DNA from: Sulfurovum sp. TSL6
Lineage (GTDB): Bacteria; Campylobacterota; Campylobacteria; Campylobacterales; Sulfurovaceae
Assembly: GCF_019972115.1 (NCBI RefSeq)
Contig: NZ_BPFJ01000002.1
Coordinates: 372,001-436,000 of the forward strand
Reading direction: 5' to 3'
DNA length: 64,000 bases
Part shown: positions 33,048-43,294 of the stretch, piece after piece
How positions within the stretch are numbered: position 1 is the stretch's first letter
Layout of the letters: each line of letters begins with the position of its first letter
Notes under the pieces: generated by a model
The model's input: only the letters and a program-made list of their open reading frames with translations
Databases searched by the model: none
What the model was told of the DNA's origin: nothing
Translations under genes and position numbers: made by a program

Positions 33048-34874
33048 TTATCTGATAAGTTTTTGAAATTCAAACACAGGTAATGGTTTTGAGAAATGAT
33101 ACCCTTGCATATAATCACATCCATAAGAGATCATCATATCCACCATTTCTTTATTTTCAATACCTTCAACCACTATTTTCATGCCTAAAGTATGTGCCAA
33201 TTCTATGATCGCTTTTACAATTCTTTGATCTTCTTCGTTGGTTAAGATGTAATCGACCAGACTTTTGTCGATTTTTAAAATATCTGCGGGAAATTTCTTC
33301 AAGTATCCAAAAGAGGTATACCCTGTACCGAAATCATCCAATGATATGCCGACTCCCAATTTTTTTAATGCAAGAAAGTATTTGACAGTCTGCGCTTCAT
33401 TGAGCATGGCGATACCCTCTGTAATCTCAAACTTGATACATTCCGGATCAAGCTGATGCTCAGCCAGTTTTCTTTCTACATGCTGGACAAACTCACCCGT
33501 ATTGATCTCAATCATGGAGACGTTAATCGAAACCTCGATATTCTTAAAATTGAACAGTTCCCAACGCTTTTGCTGTTTGAGTACTTCATCCAGTATAAAT
33601 TGGCCCAACTTCACGATAAAACCTGTTTTCTCCATTAAAGAGATAAAGACATCCGGTGGGATCATACCATATTGCGGATGTTTCCATCGGATCAGGGCTT
33701 CGGCCGCTACAACTTCCTCATCCTGGGCCCTAACAATAGGTTGATAGTATACTTCAAATTCACCGTTGCTTAATGCACTCGGCATATCACTATGGAGTCT
33801 TAATTCATCATACGCAGCTGTGAATTTTTCAGGTAAGAATATGGTGATGTTATTGTCACCCTCTTTTTCTGCTTCTGCCAACGCTTTATATCCATGATCA
33901 AGCAGTAGACGTATATGTCCACTATCTGGATAGATAGCAATACCTGCCGAAACGGTTAAATGCAAATGGACTCCATCCATTTTATAAAATGTGGACAATT
34001 TCTTTTGAATATCTTCTACAAACACTTTTGCCTCATCTATAGAGTTCAAGTTCGTTACGGTCAGTAAGAAATGGTTATCAAAAGTATGATAGACCGATAC
34101 ATTGACATTCTTTGCCAAAGTCTCCAAATAGGTAGCAAATTTTTTAAGTATATCATTGGTCTGTTCATCTCCGATAATGGAACGTAACCTTGAAAGATTG
34201 TCCAGACTCATAAGCATTAAAGCCAATTTATTTTTTTCTAAATGCGCTTTCGATAAAAATGCCGGCAGATCATTGTAGACCTGTAGTTGATTGGGTAAAT
34301 GTGTCAGTGGATGTTTAAAGTCCGCAGCAGAGCGTTCCTTGGCTTTACTTAGATCCTGTATCGATATCACATCACACAACATCTCCTTTGGCATTTCCAT
34401 CACGATACTATCCAAATAGACATTCACAGGTATCTCATCTTCTTCTGAGATCTTTAACGTCACATGAGGGTATGCAAGCACTTTATCTTTAGATGATGTA
34501 CGATGCTCTTGAATAAATTGATCTAACCCTACCCACTCTTTTTTTACTTTTATCTGAACCGTACTTTTTAATGATTTCGATAAAAAATCACTTTTTAGGT
34601 CCAGCAGTCGTACCATGCCGTTACTTGCATACATCACATTATTTTTAGGAGAGAGTATCAATACGGCATCATCAGAAATATCAAAGGCCTTTTGAAAAAC
34701 CTTCAGATTATTATCAAGCGTTACTCTGAGTTTCTTTTTTTGTCTTGAGAGAAAATAGGTAGAGAGTACAAAGAAAATGGATATAAGTACTATTACCAGT
34801 GTTGCCACTGTTACATACTCCTCTTGTGTGATTTGTACTAGTATCTCTTGAAGTTTTTCCAATGTGATATCCAT
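33048..34874 (-). CDS. Cyclic-di-GMP phosphodiesterase-type protein (PAS-like, degenerate GGDEF, EAL)
   Basis: The 608-residue protein has one membrane helix (about 20-43), a PAS-like sensor (about 60-165), a GGDEF-fold domain (about 195-340) and an EAL domain (about 355-605). The cyclase signature is gone: where RGGDEF belongs it reads TFDNHFLL, so this half should be inactive or regulatory. The EAL half keeps VVAAEALIRWKHP, the metal-site motif DDFGTGYTSFGYL, then LKIDKSLV and VVEGIEN, so it should hydrolyse cyclic di-GMP. A terminator follows on the minus strand. It is probably monocistronic: xseA ends 51 bases upstream. A membrane-bound, sensor-controlled phosphodiesterase fits. Confidence 0.92.
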   Translation of the reverse strand: MDITLEKLQEILVQITQEEYVTVATLVIVLISIFFVLSTYFLSRQKKKLRVTLDNNLKVFQKAFDISDDAVLILSPKNNVMYASNGMVRLLDLKSDFLSKSLKSTVQIKVKKEWVGLDQFIQEHRTSSKDKVLAYPHVTLKISEEDEIPVNVYLDSIVMEMPKEMLCDVISIQDLSKAKERSAADFKHPLTHLPNQLQVYNDLPAFLSKAHLEKNKLALMLMSLDNLSRLRSIIGDEQTNDILKKFATYLETLAKNVNVSVYHTFDNHFLLTVTNLNSIDEAKVFVEDIQKKLSTFYKMDGVHLHLTVSAGIAIYPDSGHIRLLLDHGYKALAEAEKEGDNNITIFLPEKFTAAYDELRLHSDMPSALSNGEFEVYYQPIVRAQDEEVVAAEALIRWKHPQYGMIPPDVFISLMEKTGFIVKLGQFILDEVLKQQKRWELFNFKNIEVSINVSMIEINTGEFVQHVERKLAEHQLDPECIKFEITEGIAMLNEAQTVKYFLALKKLGVGISLDDFGTGYTSFGYLKKFPADILKIDKSLVDYILTNEEDQRIVKAIIELAHTLGMKIVVEGIENKEMVDMMISYGCDYMQGYHFSKPLPVFEFQKLIR

Positions 34875-34925
34875 CCCCTACCCTTGTAGTTATTAAACTA
34901 ACTTATATTATACCAATATTCAAGT

Positions 34926-36176
34926 TCAAGTTTTACTTAAACATAATGCTTCTATTCGTGTTTCTGCATCTTGAACCGTAAATTTTTGATCGACCTTTAT
35001 GGCACCCAGTTCAATGGTCTTACCCTCTGCAGATATTTGTGCCCAGCCTTTACGACACTGCAGTTTAGGATCATTCATCGTCAGTTTTTTACTTATATAC
35101 TCTAAATACTGGCTTTTTTGCTCCAGTATGAACACCAGATTTTGTCTATACTTTTTAACCATTTCAGGTAAAGAAGAAGAAAAACGCTCTAACTTATACG
35201 TCATGACTCTCTTAAATTCATCTTCTAAGCGTATAAATTCCATCTGAATCTCTTTGAGTTGTCTGCTGGGCGAACTGCGTAATAAGATCTCTTCAGTATG
35301 TTTTAATTCACGTGCCAGGTGCTGCAGCTTTTGATTCATCACATAGGTAAATCGTTCACTGAGATCATTTAAAGTATAGAGTATCTCTCTCATATCAGGA
35401 AGTATCATCTCCATCGCTGCACTCGGGGTTGGTGCACGAAGATCTGCCACAAAATCACTTATCATCACATCCACTTCATGTCCAACGGCACTTACTACTG
35501 GTGTTTGCATAGCAAAAAGAGCATCTGCTACTATTTCTTCGTTAAAGCACCACAGGTCTTCTGCACTTCCCCCGCCGCGTCCTACGACGATGACATCAAC
35601 ACCTAAACTGTCCGCATAACGCAAAGCATGGGCTATCTGAGAAGCTGCTTCATCACCCTGGACCAATGTATCGACGATCATCACTTCGAGTAAAGGCCAA
35701 CGCTGTTCTATGATTTTCAACATATCATAAAGTGCTGCACTCTCTTTTGCTGTGACCAATGCGATTTTTCTGATATGTTTAGGAATAGGTTTTTTTCTTT
35801 GTGCATCAAAGTACCCCTTTTCCTTTAAGCGTTCTTTGAGCTGTTCATAGGCCAATGCCAAAGCACCCTTGCCATAAGGTTCAACATGTACCGCATAGAA
35901 TTGATATTCACCCCTGGGTGTATAGACCCCTACGGAACCTTCTATGACGATATGCATCCCTTTTTCTATACGAAATTTCAATTTTGAAACCGAAGAGCGC
36001 CACATGACACATTTGATACTGCTCTTCTGATCTTTAATGGAAAAATAGATATGTCCTGAAGTATGATAGGTGACGGACGCCACTTCACCTTCAACAAGGA
36101 TATGCATAAATGTGGCTTCTAGCAGTGATTTTATTTTTGTATTGAGTGAGGAGACACTCATCATTGATTGACTCAT
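34926..36176 (-). CDS. xseA: Exodeoxyribonuclease VII large subunit
   Basis: The 416-residue protein is the catalytic large subunit of ExoVII, which trims single-stranded DNA. An OB-fold N-domain (HILVEGEVASVTYHTSGHIYF, about 25-45, and KCVMWRSS) is followed by the nuclease domain with VTAKESAALYDML, DVIVVGRGGGSAEDLWCFNE and VSAVGHEVDVMISD. A coiled-coil C-terminal region follows. It is a little shorter than the E. coli protein (456). It ends 51 bases before the next gene. xseB is not in the window. Confidence 0.95.
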   Translation of the reverse strand: MSQSMMSVSSLNTKIKSLLEATFMHILVEGEVASVTYHTSGHIYFSIKDQKSSIKCVMWRSSVSKLKFRIEKGMHIVIEGSVGVYTPRGEYQFYAVHVEPYGKGALALAYEQLKERLKEKGYFDAQRKKPIPKHIRKIALVTAKESAALYDMLKIIEQRWPLLEVMIVDTLVQGDEAASQIAHALRYADSLGVDVIVVGRGGGSAEDLWCFNEEIVADALFAMQTPVVSAVGHEVDVMISDFVADLRAPTPSAAMEMILPDMREILYTLNDLSERFTYVMNQKLQHLARELKHTEEILLRSSPSRQLKEIQMEFIRLEDEFKRVMTYKLERFSSSLPEMVKKYRQNLVFILEQKSQYLEYISKKLTMNDPKLQCRKGWAQISAEGKTIELGAIKVDQKFTVQDAETRIEALCLSKT

Positions 36177-36201
36177 GGTACTCCTTTTTTTGATCTATTG
36201 G

Positions 36202-36939
36202 TTATATTTTTTGTGCCACGAGAAGGGTCGATATACCCATAGAGAAAGATTTGATATATTTCATCTCAAATCCAGCTTCTTCCAACTCTTTGGCTAACAT
36301 TTCTGTGGTTAAGAACTCTTCTATCGATTCCGGAAGATATTTATAGGCTTCATAATTCTTTGAAATAAGTCCACCCACTCGTGGAAGCACGTTCTTCATA
36401 CCAAAATCAACGATCTTGTTGACCACACCACTTCTGTCTTGTTTTGTAAATTCCAAGATCACTACAATCCCGTTTGGCTTTAATGCACGGTTAAACTCTT
36501 GCAGTGCCTCTACTCTATCTACCACGTTACGAATACCATAAGAGATGGAAATAACATCCGTACTCTCATCTGCTATAGGGAGCTTCTGCGCTTTACCTTC
36601 AATAAACTCTGCAAAATCTACTTTTTTCCTTGCCACTTCCAGCATACCTACAGAGGGATCAACTCCTACATATTTTTCGATGTTTACACCATTTTTTTTG
36701 GCTTGTTCTTTCCAGTAAATGAGCAGATCACCAGTACCTGTCGCTACATCTGTCACCTGTGTTAACTCTTTTTTATCCAAGATCTCAAAGGCTTTATCAC
36801 ACCCTTTTTTACGCCACTGTATATCGATACCAAAGCTTAATACCCTGTTCGCCAGGTCATAAGTTGATGCGATATCATCAAACATTGTGACAATTTTTTC
36901 TTGTTTTTCTTCTTTATTTGTGAGTTTTTCAATGCCCAA
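36202..36939 (-). CDS. ubiE: Demethylmenaquinone/2-octaprenyl-benzoquinol methyltransferase
   Basis: The 245-residue SAM-dependent methyltransferase carries the UbiE/MenG pattern: MFDDIASTYDLANRVLSFG, then SAM motif I VTDVATGTGDLL, VGVDPSVGMLEVA, ISYGIRNVVDRVEAL and the C-terminal GISTLLVAQK. It makes the final C-methylation of the quinone; in Campylobacterota this is menaquinone (MenG role), since they lack ubiquinone. The start overlaps ribD by 11 nt. ATG 36939 fits the family N-terminus. Confidence 0.94.
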   Translation of the reverse strand: MGIEKLTNKEEKQEKIVTMFDDIASTYDLANRVLSFGIDIQWRKKGCDKAFEILDKKELTQVTDVATGTGDLLIYWKEQAKKNGVNIEKYVGVDPSVGMLEVARKKVDFAEFIEGKAQKLPIADESTDVISISYGIRNVVDRVEALQEFNRALKPNGIVVILEFTKQDRSGVVNKIVDFGMKNVLPRVGGLISKNYEAYKYLPESIEEFLTTEMLAKELEEAGFEMKYIKSFSMGISTLLVAQKI

Positions 36940-37921
36940 TTTGTTTGCTCCATATCATCAGATCTACATCTTTTTTGTTTTGATGTAAAAAACGTAAATT
37001 CATAGTGGTATTATAGGTTAAATTATTCGTAGAGAGCTTAGGTGTTTGGTAAAGCAGGACCCAATCTATCTTCTCTTTGAGTGCTTCCAGCATACCCTCA
37101 CCACCTTCCACCATGACAAATGAAGGTGTCTCTAAAAAATCCAATGTGTTGATGATCTCTACACTCCTTTTCTCAACAGTGAAAAGTGGAATCTCTCTAT
37201 CGAAATAATCTTTTTTTGCATAGATCTTGACATCAGGGGCCTGCGCTTGGATAAATCGGCAATCCAAAGTAGGCCTGTCTTCTCTTACGGTATTTCCACC
37301 TATGAGCAATGTATCACACACTGCCCTTAGCTGATGTACATGGGTCAGGGAAGCTTGAGAGCTCAAATAGCCACCACCGATACGTCCGTTGGTAGTTTGT
37401 GCCAGTTTAAACAATACAAAGGCCCTCTTTTGCCAAATGAGAAAAGGCTCTATGAGAGCATTGCACTCCTCTTCCAGTACACCTACGGTTACATGCTCCA
37501 GTCTATTCCTGCCACCGTCATGCCCCTCTATAGGGTCCTTTATACCTATCACTACCCTGCTTAATGCAAGTGACTGCAATAAAGAAGCACAAGAAGGTGT
37601 TTTCCCCTGATGAGAACAAGGTTCAAGTGTCACATAAATAGTGCATTGAGAAAAAAAATCTTTAGGAAGTGTTAAAAGAAAGGCATGTGCCTTATGGGAA
37701 TCATTGGGATCAAAATCTATAGATGTGTTTGAGAGTGTTTCATAGGCTGAGAGCAGAGCCAATACTTCAGCATGGGAAGTCCCTGCTTTTTGATGCGCAG
37801 CTATAGATAAAATATTACCCTTAAGAGTCACTACGGCACCTACTGCAGGATTGGGGTATGTTAAACCTTGGTATTCCCAAGCTTTATCCAGAGCAAGCTG
37901 CATATAAAATTCATCTCTCAC
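36929..37921 (-). CDS. ribD: Riboflavin biosynthesis deaminase/reductase RibD
   Basis: The 330-residue bifunctional enzyme performs steps two and three of riboflavin synthesis. The N-terminal deaminase has PNPAVGAVV, the zinc motif HAEVLAL and TLEPCSHQGKTPSC. The C-terminal reductase domain has TLLIGGNTVREDRPTLDCR and a late FVMVEGGEGML. The C-terminal part is divergent, as is usual in this phylum. It overlaps ubiE by 11 nt and follows rimP by 30 bases. It is likely in one operon with infB-rbfA-rimP. Confidence 0.92.
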   Translation of the reverse strand: MRDEFYMQLALDKAWEYQGLTYPNPAVGAVVTLKGNILSIAAHQKAGTSHAEVLALLSAYETLSNTSIDFDPNDSHKAHAFLLTLPKDFFSQCTIYVTLEPCSHQGKTPSCASLLQSLALSRVVIGIKDPIEGHDGGRNRLEHVTVGVLEEECNALIEPFLIWQKRAFVLFKLAQTTNGRIGGGYLSSQASLTHVHQLRAVCDTLLIGGNTVREDRPTLDCRFIQAQAPDVKIYAKKDYFDREIPLFTVEKRSVEIINTLDFLETPSFVMVEGGEGMLEALKEKIDWVLLYQTPKLSTNNLTYNTTMNLRFLHQNKKDVDLMIWSKQIGH

Positions 37922-37951
37922 AGCAACCTCTCCTTTACGTAAAAGCTAAAA

Positions 37952-38383
37952 CTAGTTCCAGTCAAAATAGGTTTTTGCTGTACCTAATGCTCCATATTCA
38001 AATCTTTCATCACCCTGCTTTGTTTCCACAACGATACCATCGTTATCAGCACTTTTGAGTGTTCCTTTCACTTTGTCACCGCCTGAGATCTTGAGCTTCA
38101 CTTTTTCACCGATAGCATTTTGAAAATGCACAGGTTTTGTTAACTTTCTTTCGATACCCGGAGAACTGACCTCCAAACGGTATTTTTGACTCATTGGGGG
38201 ATGTACATCTAAAAAAGGGGACAGCTCATGAGAAATAGTTGCACACAAGTCGAGATCTACACCACCCGTTTTTGTCACTAAAACACGAAAAATGGTCTCT
38301 TCAAATTCTGTCACTATCTCTATATCATACAAGGATGCACCATTGGCTTCTATGATCTTAGCTATTTGTGTTTCAAGATTCAT
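37952..38383 (-). CDS. rimP: Ribosome maturation factor RimP
   Basis: About 143 residues: a RimP N-domain followed by a small beta-barrel C-domain. Hallmarks are ANGASLYDIEI, DLDLCATISHELSPFLD and YRLEVSSPGIERKLTKPVHF. It helps 30S assembly. The frame is open further upstream, but the ATG at 38383 has GAGGAG six bases ahead and gives the family start MNLETQIAKII. It overlaps rbfA by 11 nt, so rbfA and rimP are coupled. Confidence 0.95.
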   Translation of the reverse strand: MNLETQIAKIIEANGASLYDIEIVTEFEETIFRVLVTKTGGVDLDLCATISHELSPFLDVHPPMSQKYRLEVSSPGIERKLTKPVHFQNAIGEKVKLKISGGDKVKGTLKSADNDGIVVETKQGDERFEYGALGTAKTYFDWN

Positions 38384-38759
38384 CTTTTGACTCCTCATCA
38401 TCATTAGACTTTCTAGTCGATATCTGTTTAAAAAGGTCTTCCATACGACTCACTTTTTCTAACTGATGATCAAATTCAAACGTAAAACGTGGGGCCTTGA
38501 ACCACCCTTCACTTTGCTTACAATGGTTTTGTATATACCCAGCGACCGCTCGTAATTGCCTGAGTGCTTCATTCTGTTCTTTTTCATTCAGAAATGAAGT
38601 ATCAAGATAAACCTTAGCATCCGATCTACCTTTTGAACAGACCACATCAGTCACTGTCAGTCCGTTAATACGCTCATCGTCCAAACTACCCAGTGCCTCA
38701 GGAATGATCTCTTTGAGTACTGACTCTACCCTATGCCGTTTAATCTCTTCTTGAGTCAT
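38373..38759 (-). CDS. rbfA: Ribosome-binding factor A
   Basis: The 128-residue protein is an RbfA-type KH-fold factor that matures 16S rRNA, with RVESVLKEIIPEA, then LTVTDVVCSKGRSDAKVYL. The C-terminal tail is acidic (SNDDEESKDES). It lies 97 bases downstream of infB and overlaps rimP by 11 nt: the classical infB-rbfA-rimP unit, here with rimP last. Its ATG at 38759 is well supported. Confidence 0.94.
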   Translation of the reverse strand: MTQEEIKRHRVESVLKEIIPEALGSLDDERINGLTVTDVVCSKGRSDAKVYLDTSFLNEKEQNEALRQLRAVAGYIQNHCKQSEGWFKAPRFTFEFDHQLEKVSRMEDLFKQISTRKSNDDEESKDES

Positions 38760-38856
38760 GTTAGAACCTTTCCTAAAATGCGACTAGTCGTATGAGCACT
38801 CTGCTGAAGAGAACTCAATGTCAACGTTGTAATTTGGGCTTTGCTCAAATTCTGTC

Positions 38857-41523
38857 CTATAATGTAACCTGCTCTTCAACATCTTTAAATGTTTCGATCA
38901 CATCACCCTCTTTAATGTCATTAAAGTTTTCAAGCATGATACCACACTCATAACCATTCTTGACTTCTTTCGCATCTTCATTGAAACGTTTCAATGAAGC
39001 AATCTTACTTTCATAGACTACAACACCATCACGGATAAGTCTTGCTTTGGAGTTTCTTGTGATCACACCATCAGACACTTTACACCCGGCGATCGTACCC
39101 ACTTTACCGACAACAAATGTCTCACGTACATCTGCCTGTCCAGTCACTTCTTCAGAGATCACAGGACTCATCATACCGCCAAGTAGTGCTTTTACATCAT
39201 CAAGAAGATCATAAATGATAGAATACGTACGTATCTCTACACCCAACTCTTTTGATTTCTTCTTCACTGCACCTGTCGGACGTACATTAAATCCAAGTAC
39301 AACCGCATGTTCAGATGCATCGGCAAGCGTAAGATCACTCTCTGTGACTCCACCTACACCTTCATGAATAATATTAACTTTTACTTCTTCATTTCTAAGC
39401 TTCTCTAGGCTTCCTTTGATCGCTTCAAGGGAACCTTGGACATCTGCTTTGATAATCACAGGAAGTGACTTGAGCTGTCCTTCGGCAATAAGTGCAGAAA
39501 GATCATCAAGCGATGCTTTTGTACTCTTGGAGAGTGCTTTTGCTCTATCATACTCCGCTCTTTTCTCAGCCAATTCCCGCACTTCTTTATCTGTATCCAT
39601 CACGATAAGTTCATCACCCGCGCCTGGCACTTCATTCAGTCCTACAATAGCTGCCGGTGTACTTGGACCGATCTCTTTAACATTACTTCCGTCATCCAAT
39701 TTAATGGCTTTGATACGCCCGTATGTCTTACCTACGATCACATTATCACCTACGTGTAATGTACCATTTTTAATGATCACATTGGCCACTGGTCCAAAGC
39801 CTTTTTCAAGAGAACTTTCTACCACAACCGCTTTTGCTTTTCTATTTGGGTTGGCTTTGAGTTCCATCACTTCTGCTTGTAAAAGAATCGTTTCAAGTAA
39901 GTCATCTATACCCATACCCGTATGTGCTGAAACAGGAACGAATTCATACTCTCCACCCCAGTCTGCTGCCATAACACCTATCTCAGAAAGTTGGGCCTTC
40001 ACATTATCAGGGTTTGCACTCTCTTTATCCATTTTATTGATCGCAACGATGAGAGGTACACCCGCTGCTTTGGTGTGAGAGATCGCTTCTTTGGTTTGAG
40101 GCATTACACCGTCATCTGCTGCCACAACGATAATAACAATATCTGTTGCCTGTGCTCCACGTGAACGCATTTCTGTAAAGGCTTCGTGACCCGGAGTATC
40201 CACAAACGTGATCTTCTTACCATTTTTTTCTACTTGGTAAGCACCTACGTGCTGTGTAATACCGCCTGCTTCCTTATCTGCTACTTTTGACGTACGAATT
40301 CTGTCAAGCAGTGAGGTCTTACCGTGGTCAACATGTCCCATGATCGTGATTACAGGTGGTCTCTCTTCAAGATTCGCCTCATCCTCTTGGGCATCTTGAT
40401 CCTCTACAATTTCAAGTTCATCAAGAGGATTAACCGTCGTCACTTCAACTTCAAACTCTTCGGCCAATATCTCGATTTCATCTTTACTTAAAAAGTCATT
40501 CTTTGTTACCATCATACCCAATGCAAAAAGTACACCGATCACTTCACCTATAGAACGGTTGACTTTTTCAGCAAACTCATACACCCTTACGTTTTCAGGG
40601 ATTTCTACAGAAGTGACTACTTCAGTATTTTCTACTTTTTCATACTTCTTACGTTTACCGCCACGTTTAAGTGAACGTTTTTTCTGAGGACGGAATGCTT
40701 GTTTACCTTTAACAGGTCCACCACTTGCTGCTTCTCTTTTCTTCGCTTCTTCTTTACGTTTTTGTTCTTGGCGCATCATATCTTCATAGATATTTTTATC
40801 AGAGAAGTCTAAAAGTACTACCTCTTCACCACCAAGACCGCTATCGATATCACCACTCATACTGTCATGGTTGAAAATATCTATTTTCTTACCGGTATCT
40901 CTGGCTTCAGCTACTTTCTTTGGCTTCTTTTTTGCCACATAAGCTGTTTGCTCATCCATAGATATCTTCGTTGCAGCTCTTGCAGGTGCAGGTTTTGCTT
41001 TTCTCACAATTTTGATGCCGCCTCGAGAAAGTGTTTTTCTCTTTGGTGCCTCTTCAGCTTCTTTTGCAGAAACAGGTACTTCAGGTTCTGTTTTCTTGCT
41101 TACAACAGAGATACCTTTGCGTTTCTTCACCTTTTTGACTTCAGGCTCTTCCGTGCTTTCTGCAGTTACTTCTGGAGTCTCTGTCTCAACTTTCTCTTCC
41201 GTTGTCGCTTCAGGAGTCTCGACTGTAGTTTCAGGTGCTGGTTTTTCTGCAGCCTCAGTTTCAACTTCTGGAGTTGAAGCTTTTTTCTCTACAGTTTCCA
41301 CTTTTTTCTTTACTACAGTAATTTTTGATTTGCTACCGGGTTTTTTAAACCCTTTTGGTAATGTACCGCTAATCGCATAATCTACGAGGATACCAGCATT
41401 TTCCATGCTGATAGTACTGTTGGCTGCTTTTACATCAAAACCTAACTCTTTGGCTTTGTCTAGCAAATCTCCATTTGACAATCCTGCTTCATCTGCTATT
41501 TCTTGGATTTTAACTTTATCCAT
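38857..41523 (-). CDS. infB: Translation initiation factor IF-2
   Basis: The 888-residue GTPase delivers fMet-tRNA to the ribosome. The first 300 residues are low-complexity (Lys/Glu/Thr/Pro/Ala repeats, typical of the N-terminal extension), starting with an IF2-N-like [20 protein letters not shown]. The G domain has GHVDHGKTS at about residue 396, DTPGHEAF and NKMDKE. Domains III and IV end with [13 protein letters not shown]. It is complete. It follows ylxR by 30 bases, and rbfA-rimP follow. Confidence 0.98.
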   Translation of the reverse strand: MDKVKIQEIADEAGLSNGDLLDKAKELGFDVKAANSTISMENAGILVDYAISGTLPKGFKKPGSKSKITVVKKKVETVEKKASTPEVETEAAEKPAPETTVETPEATTEEKVETETPEVTAESTEEPEVKKVKKRKGISVVSKKTEPEVPVSAKEAEEAPKRKTLSRGGIKIVRKAKPAPARAATKISMDEQTAYVAKKKPKKVAEARDTGKKIDIFNHDSMSGDIDSGLGGEEVVLLDFSDKNIYEDMMRQEQKRKEEAKKREAASGGPVKGKQAFRPQKKRSLKRGGKRKKYEKVENTEVVTSVEIPENVRVYEFAEKVNRSIGEVIGVLFALGMMVTKNDFLSKDEIEILAEEFEVEVTTVNPLDELEIVEDQDAQEDEANLEERPPVITIMGHVDHGKTSLLDRIRTSKVADKEAGGITQHVGAYQVEKNGKKITFVDTPGHEAFTEMRSRGAQATDIVIIVVAADDGVMPQTKEAISHTKAAGVPLIVAINKMDKESANPDNVKAQLSEIGVMAADWGGEYEFVPVSAHTGMGIDDLLETILLQAEVMELKANPNRKAKAVVVESSLEKGFGPVANVIIKNGTLHVGDNVIVGKTYGRIKAIKLDDGSNVKEIGPSTPAAIVGLNEVPGAGDELIVMDTDKEVRELAEKRAEYDRAKALSKSTKASLDDLSALIAEGQLKSLPVIIKADVQGSLEAIKGSLEKLRNEEVKVNIIHEGVGGVTESDLTLADASEHAVVLGFNVRPTGAVKKKSKELGVEIRTYSIIYDLLDDVKALLGGMMSPVISEEVTGQADVRETFVVGKVGTIAGCKVSDGVITRNSKARLIRDGVVVYESKIASLKRFNEDAKEVKNGYECGIMLENFNDIKEGDVIETFKDVEEQVTL

Positions 41524-41552
41524 TCTTGATTAACTCCTTTAATATAATGCAA

Positions 41553-41807
41553 CTAGTTGCATGTGTCGGCTTCATTAGCCAACTCTTCCAATAACTTAGT
41601 AAATCGTCCTGCATCTTGTTTAAAACGCTTCACTAAGCCTTTGATTTTTTTCTCATTATGTATACAAATATCACAGAGGTAAAAGCTTCTTCCTTTACCA
41701 TCAAATCCTACTACCTCGTCACCCTCTTGTTTTAAACGAATCAAAGTGTTCTGAGGAAGTCTACTTCGGCAAGCGATGCACATACGTGTTGGCTGTGATT
41801 TTTTCAT
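41553..41807 (-). CDS. ylxR: YlxR/DUF448 family protein
   Basis: The 84-residue protein is a YlxR-type RNA-binding protein with the family signature RMCIACRSRLPQNTLIRL and KGRSFYLCDICI, giving two pairs of Cys. YlxR sits upstream of infB in most bacteria and in some has been linked to RNase P or transcription control. Here it is between thrB and infB, 30 bases from infB, and probably in the same transcript. Confidence 0.9.
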   Translation of the reverse strand: MKKSQPTRMCIACRSRLPQNTLIRLKQEGDEVVGFDGKGRSFYLCDICIHNEKKIKGLVKRFKQDAGRFTKLLEELANEADTCN

Positions 41808-41829
41808 GCGTATTATACCTAAAAAGAGA

Positions 41830-41846
41830 TTAAGCGTACAGCTTAA
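41830..41846 (-). terminator. Terminator after thrB
   Basis: On the minus strand TTAAGC (41846-41841) pairs with GCTTAA (41835-41830), followed by TCTCTTTTT. The stem overlaps the thrB stop codon. This good intrinsic terminator separates thrB from ylxR-infB, which suggests a new start for the latter. Confidence 0.7.
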
Positions 41847-42724
41847 CTTTTGGTGATGACACCATTATTGTCTAAAGAGAGAATAAAAACCCTGAATTGA
41901 GGGAAACGTGCCTGTAGTGCTTGTGCTATTTTATTTGCATCTTTCTCGTATGCAAGGTTAAAAAATGTGGAACCTGAACCGGAAAGTGTACTCATCAGTG
42001 CACCATGCTTCAGTGCCAACTTCTGTACATCGAACAATTCAGGCATCATTTTCATTCGTCTTGCCTGATGTAGCTTATCTTTGGATGCGATACGCAAAAG
42101 ATCCCAGGATTCGCTCATAAACAGTGCTGTCATATAGGACGAACGTGATAGTGAATAGACTGTCTCTTCTTTTCTATACATTTTGGGCAAGACAGTACGC
42201 GATCTTGCCGTAGATATGGTACGGTTAGGTACAACCACTACCGCTTTTAAATAGTCGGGCATACGCCTTTTTTTACTGTAGACCCTGTCACCTTCTACAC
42301 AGGCGACATTAAATCCACCCATCACTGCGGGTGTAATGTTGTCCGGGTGATGTTCATAGCGTAATGCCTGATTGAGTATTTCTCTTTTGTTATATCTCTT
42401 ACCTGCCGCGGTATACGCTGCACTCAATGCAGCCACAATAACCGCAGAAGAACTTCCCAATCCTCTTGAGATGGGAATACGGTTATGAAACTCAAACCTA
42501 AAATTATCATCTCTACCGGTGAGTCTTTTATAATTTTCATTAAAAATACTTAAAAACAGAGAATTCTTCTTTATTTTAGGATTGTCATCACCCTCTCCAT
42601 GTGTCGAAAGACTTAAAAATTTTGAAGGTGTGATAGTAATTTCATTTCTTAGATCTACTGCAAGACCCAAGGTATCAAATCCAGGGCCTAAGTTTGCAGA
42701 GGTTGCGGGTACGCTTATAAACAT
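41843..42724 (-). CDS. thrB: Homoserine kinase
   Basis: The 293-residue GHMP kinase phosphorylates homoserine in threonine synthesis. Family motifs are [16 protein letters not shown] at the N-terminus, the ATP-binding [15 protein letters not shown], and the C-terminal [11 protein letters not shown]. Two adjacent ATGs (42727 and 42724) are possible. AAGGA is better spaced for the second, and the frame upstream of them is not conserved. A 13-base inverted repeat lies between it and tsaB, and a terminator overlaps its stop. Confidence 0.95.
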   Translation of the reverse strand: MFISVPATSANLGPGFDTLGLAVDLRNEITITPSKFLSLSTHGEGDDNPKIKKNSLFLSIFNENYKRLTGRDDNFRFEFHNRIPISRGLGSSSAVIVAALSAAYTAAGKRYNKREILNQALRYEHHPDNITPAVMGGFNVACVEGDRVYSKKRRMPDYLKAVVVVPNRTISTARSRTVLPKMYRKEETVYSLSRSSYMTALFMSESWDLLRIASKDKLHQARRMKMMPELFDVQKLALKHGALMSTLSGSGSTFFNLAYEKDANKIAQALQARFPQFRVFILSLDNNGVITKS

Positions 42725-42796
42725 CATTGTCCTTATTTTGAACGCTTTTAGAGAACTCTCCAAAAACTACGCTGACGCCATGTCAACTTCAGCTAT

Positions 42797-42824
42797 GGAA
42801 CCATGTAACAGGTTACATGGTTCC
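42797..42824. repeat. 13-bp perfect inverted repeat at the tsaB stop
   Basis: GGAACCATGTAAC (42797-42809) and GTTACATGGTTCC (42812-42824) are exact reverse complements, two bases apart, and begin at the last base of the tsaB stop codon. CAGCT and AGCTG just outside extend the pairing after small loops. It lacks a T-run on either strand, so it is a cruciform/processing type element rather than a standard terminator. Confidence 0.7.
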
Positions 42825-43294
42825 TACACAGCTGGCAGTATATACTCAGGTGTTGATTCTTCATCCAATTCAAGATCTTGAATACTCTGAGGTAATGTAA
42901 ATTTTACATTCATTGCTTGTTCATATTTTTTTGTAATTATAGTCTCTTTTTCCTTGATAAAATAAAGGTTACCTATCGCTTTGATAGGTTCCCCTCCATT
43001 TAAGGCAAAACCACTGCATCCGACACACTCAATACCTTGTACAATTTCTATCGTTTTAAGCATAATATAGGTGAGTTTTATAGCCATATAGGAGCCAGGA
43101 CCTCGGGTATAAATGATCCTGCTAATATCATATCTGTCTAGACACTCTTTAATCAAGGGTAAAAGAATTTCGGAAGTTTTTAAATCACTGGATATCGTGT
43201 CAATAAGCCTGCCCTCTTCATAGACCCCTAACATCAGAGGTGAAGAGATAGATATAATGAGAAGTTCGTATCTCTTAGGCAAAGCTTTTTGCAA
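42824..43294 (-). CDS. tsaB: tRNA threonylcarbamoyladenosine biosynthesis protein TsaB (short form)
   Basis: About 156 residues or slightly fewer. It looks like the N-terminal half of an ASKHA-fold TsaB: ELLIISISSPLMLGVYEEG, LLPLIKECLDRYDIS, IIYTRGPGSYMAIKLTYIML (the family reads GPGSFTGLRIG) and a later CSGFAL. TsaB partners TsaD and TsaE in t6A37 synthesis; Campylobacterota carry short divergent versions. No ATG start is available: TTG codons at 43294 or 43282 are the choices, both inside the lpxC 3' end (overlap about 20 or 8 nt). Assignment rests on the GPGS block and gene context. Confidence 0.75.
   Translation of the reverse strand: MQKALPKRYELLIISISSPLMLGVYEEGRLIDTISSDLKTSEILLPLIKECLDRYDISRIIYTRGPGSYMAIKLTYIMLKTIEIVQGIECVGCSGFALNGGEPIKAIGNLYFIKEKETIITKKYEQAMNVKFTLPQSIQDLELDEESTPEYILPAV

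Noticed and set aside
39416-40078. 220-codon plus-strand ORF opposite infB
   Set aside because: Shadow of the conserved infB G-domain codons; no homology features and no independent start signals.
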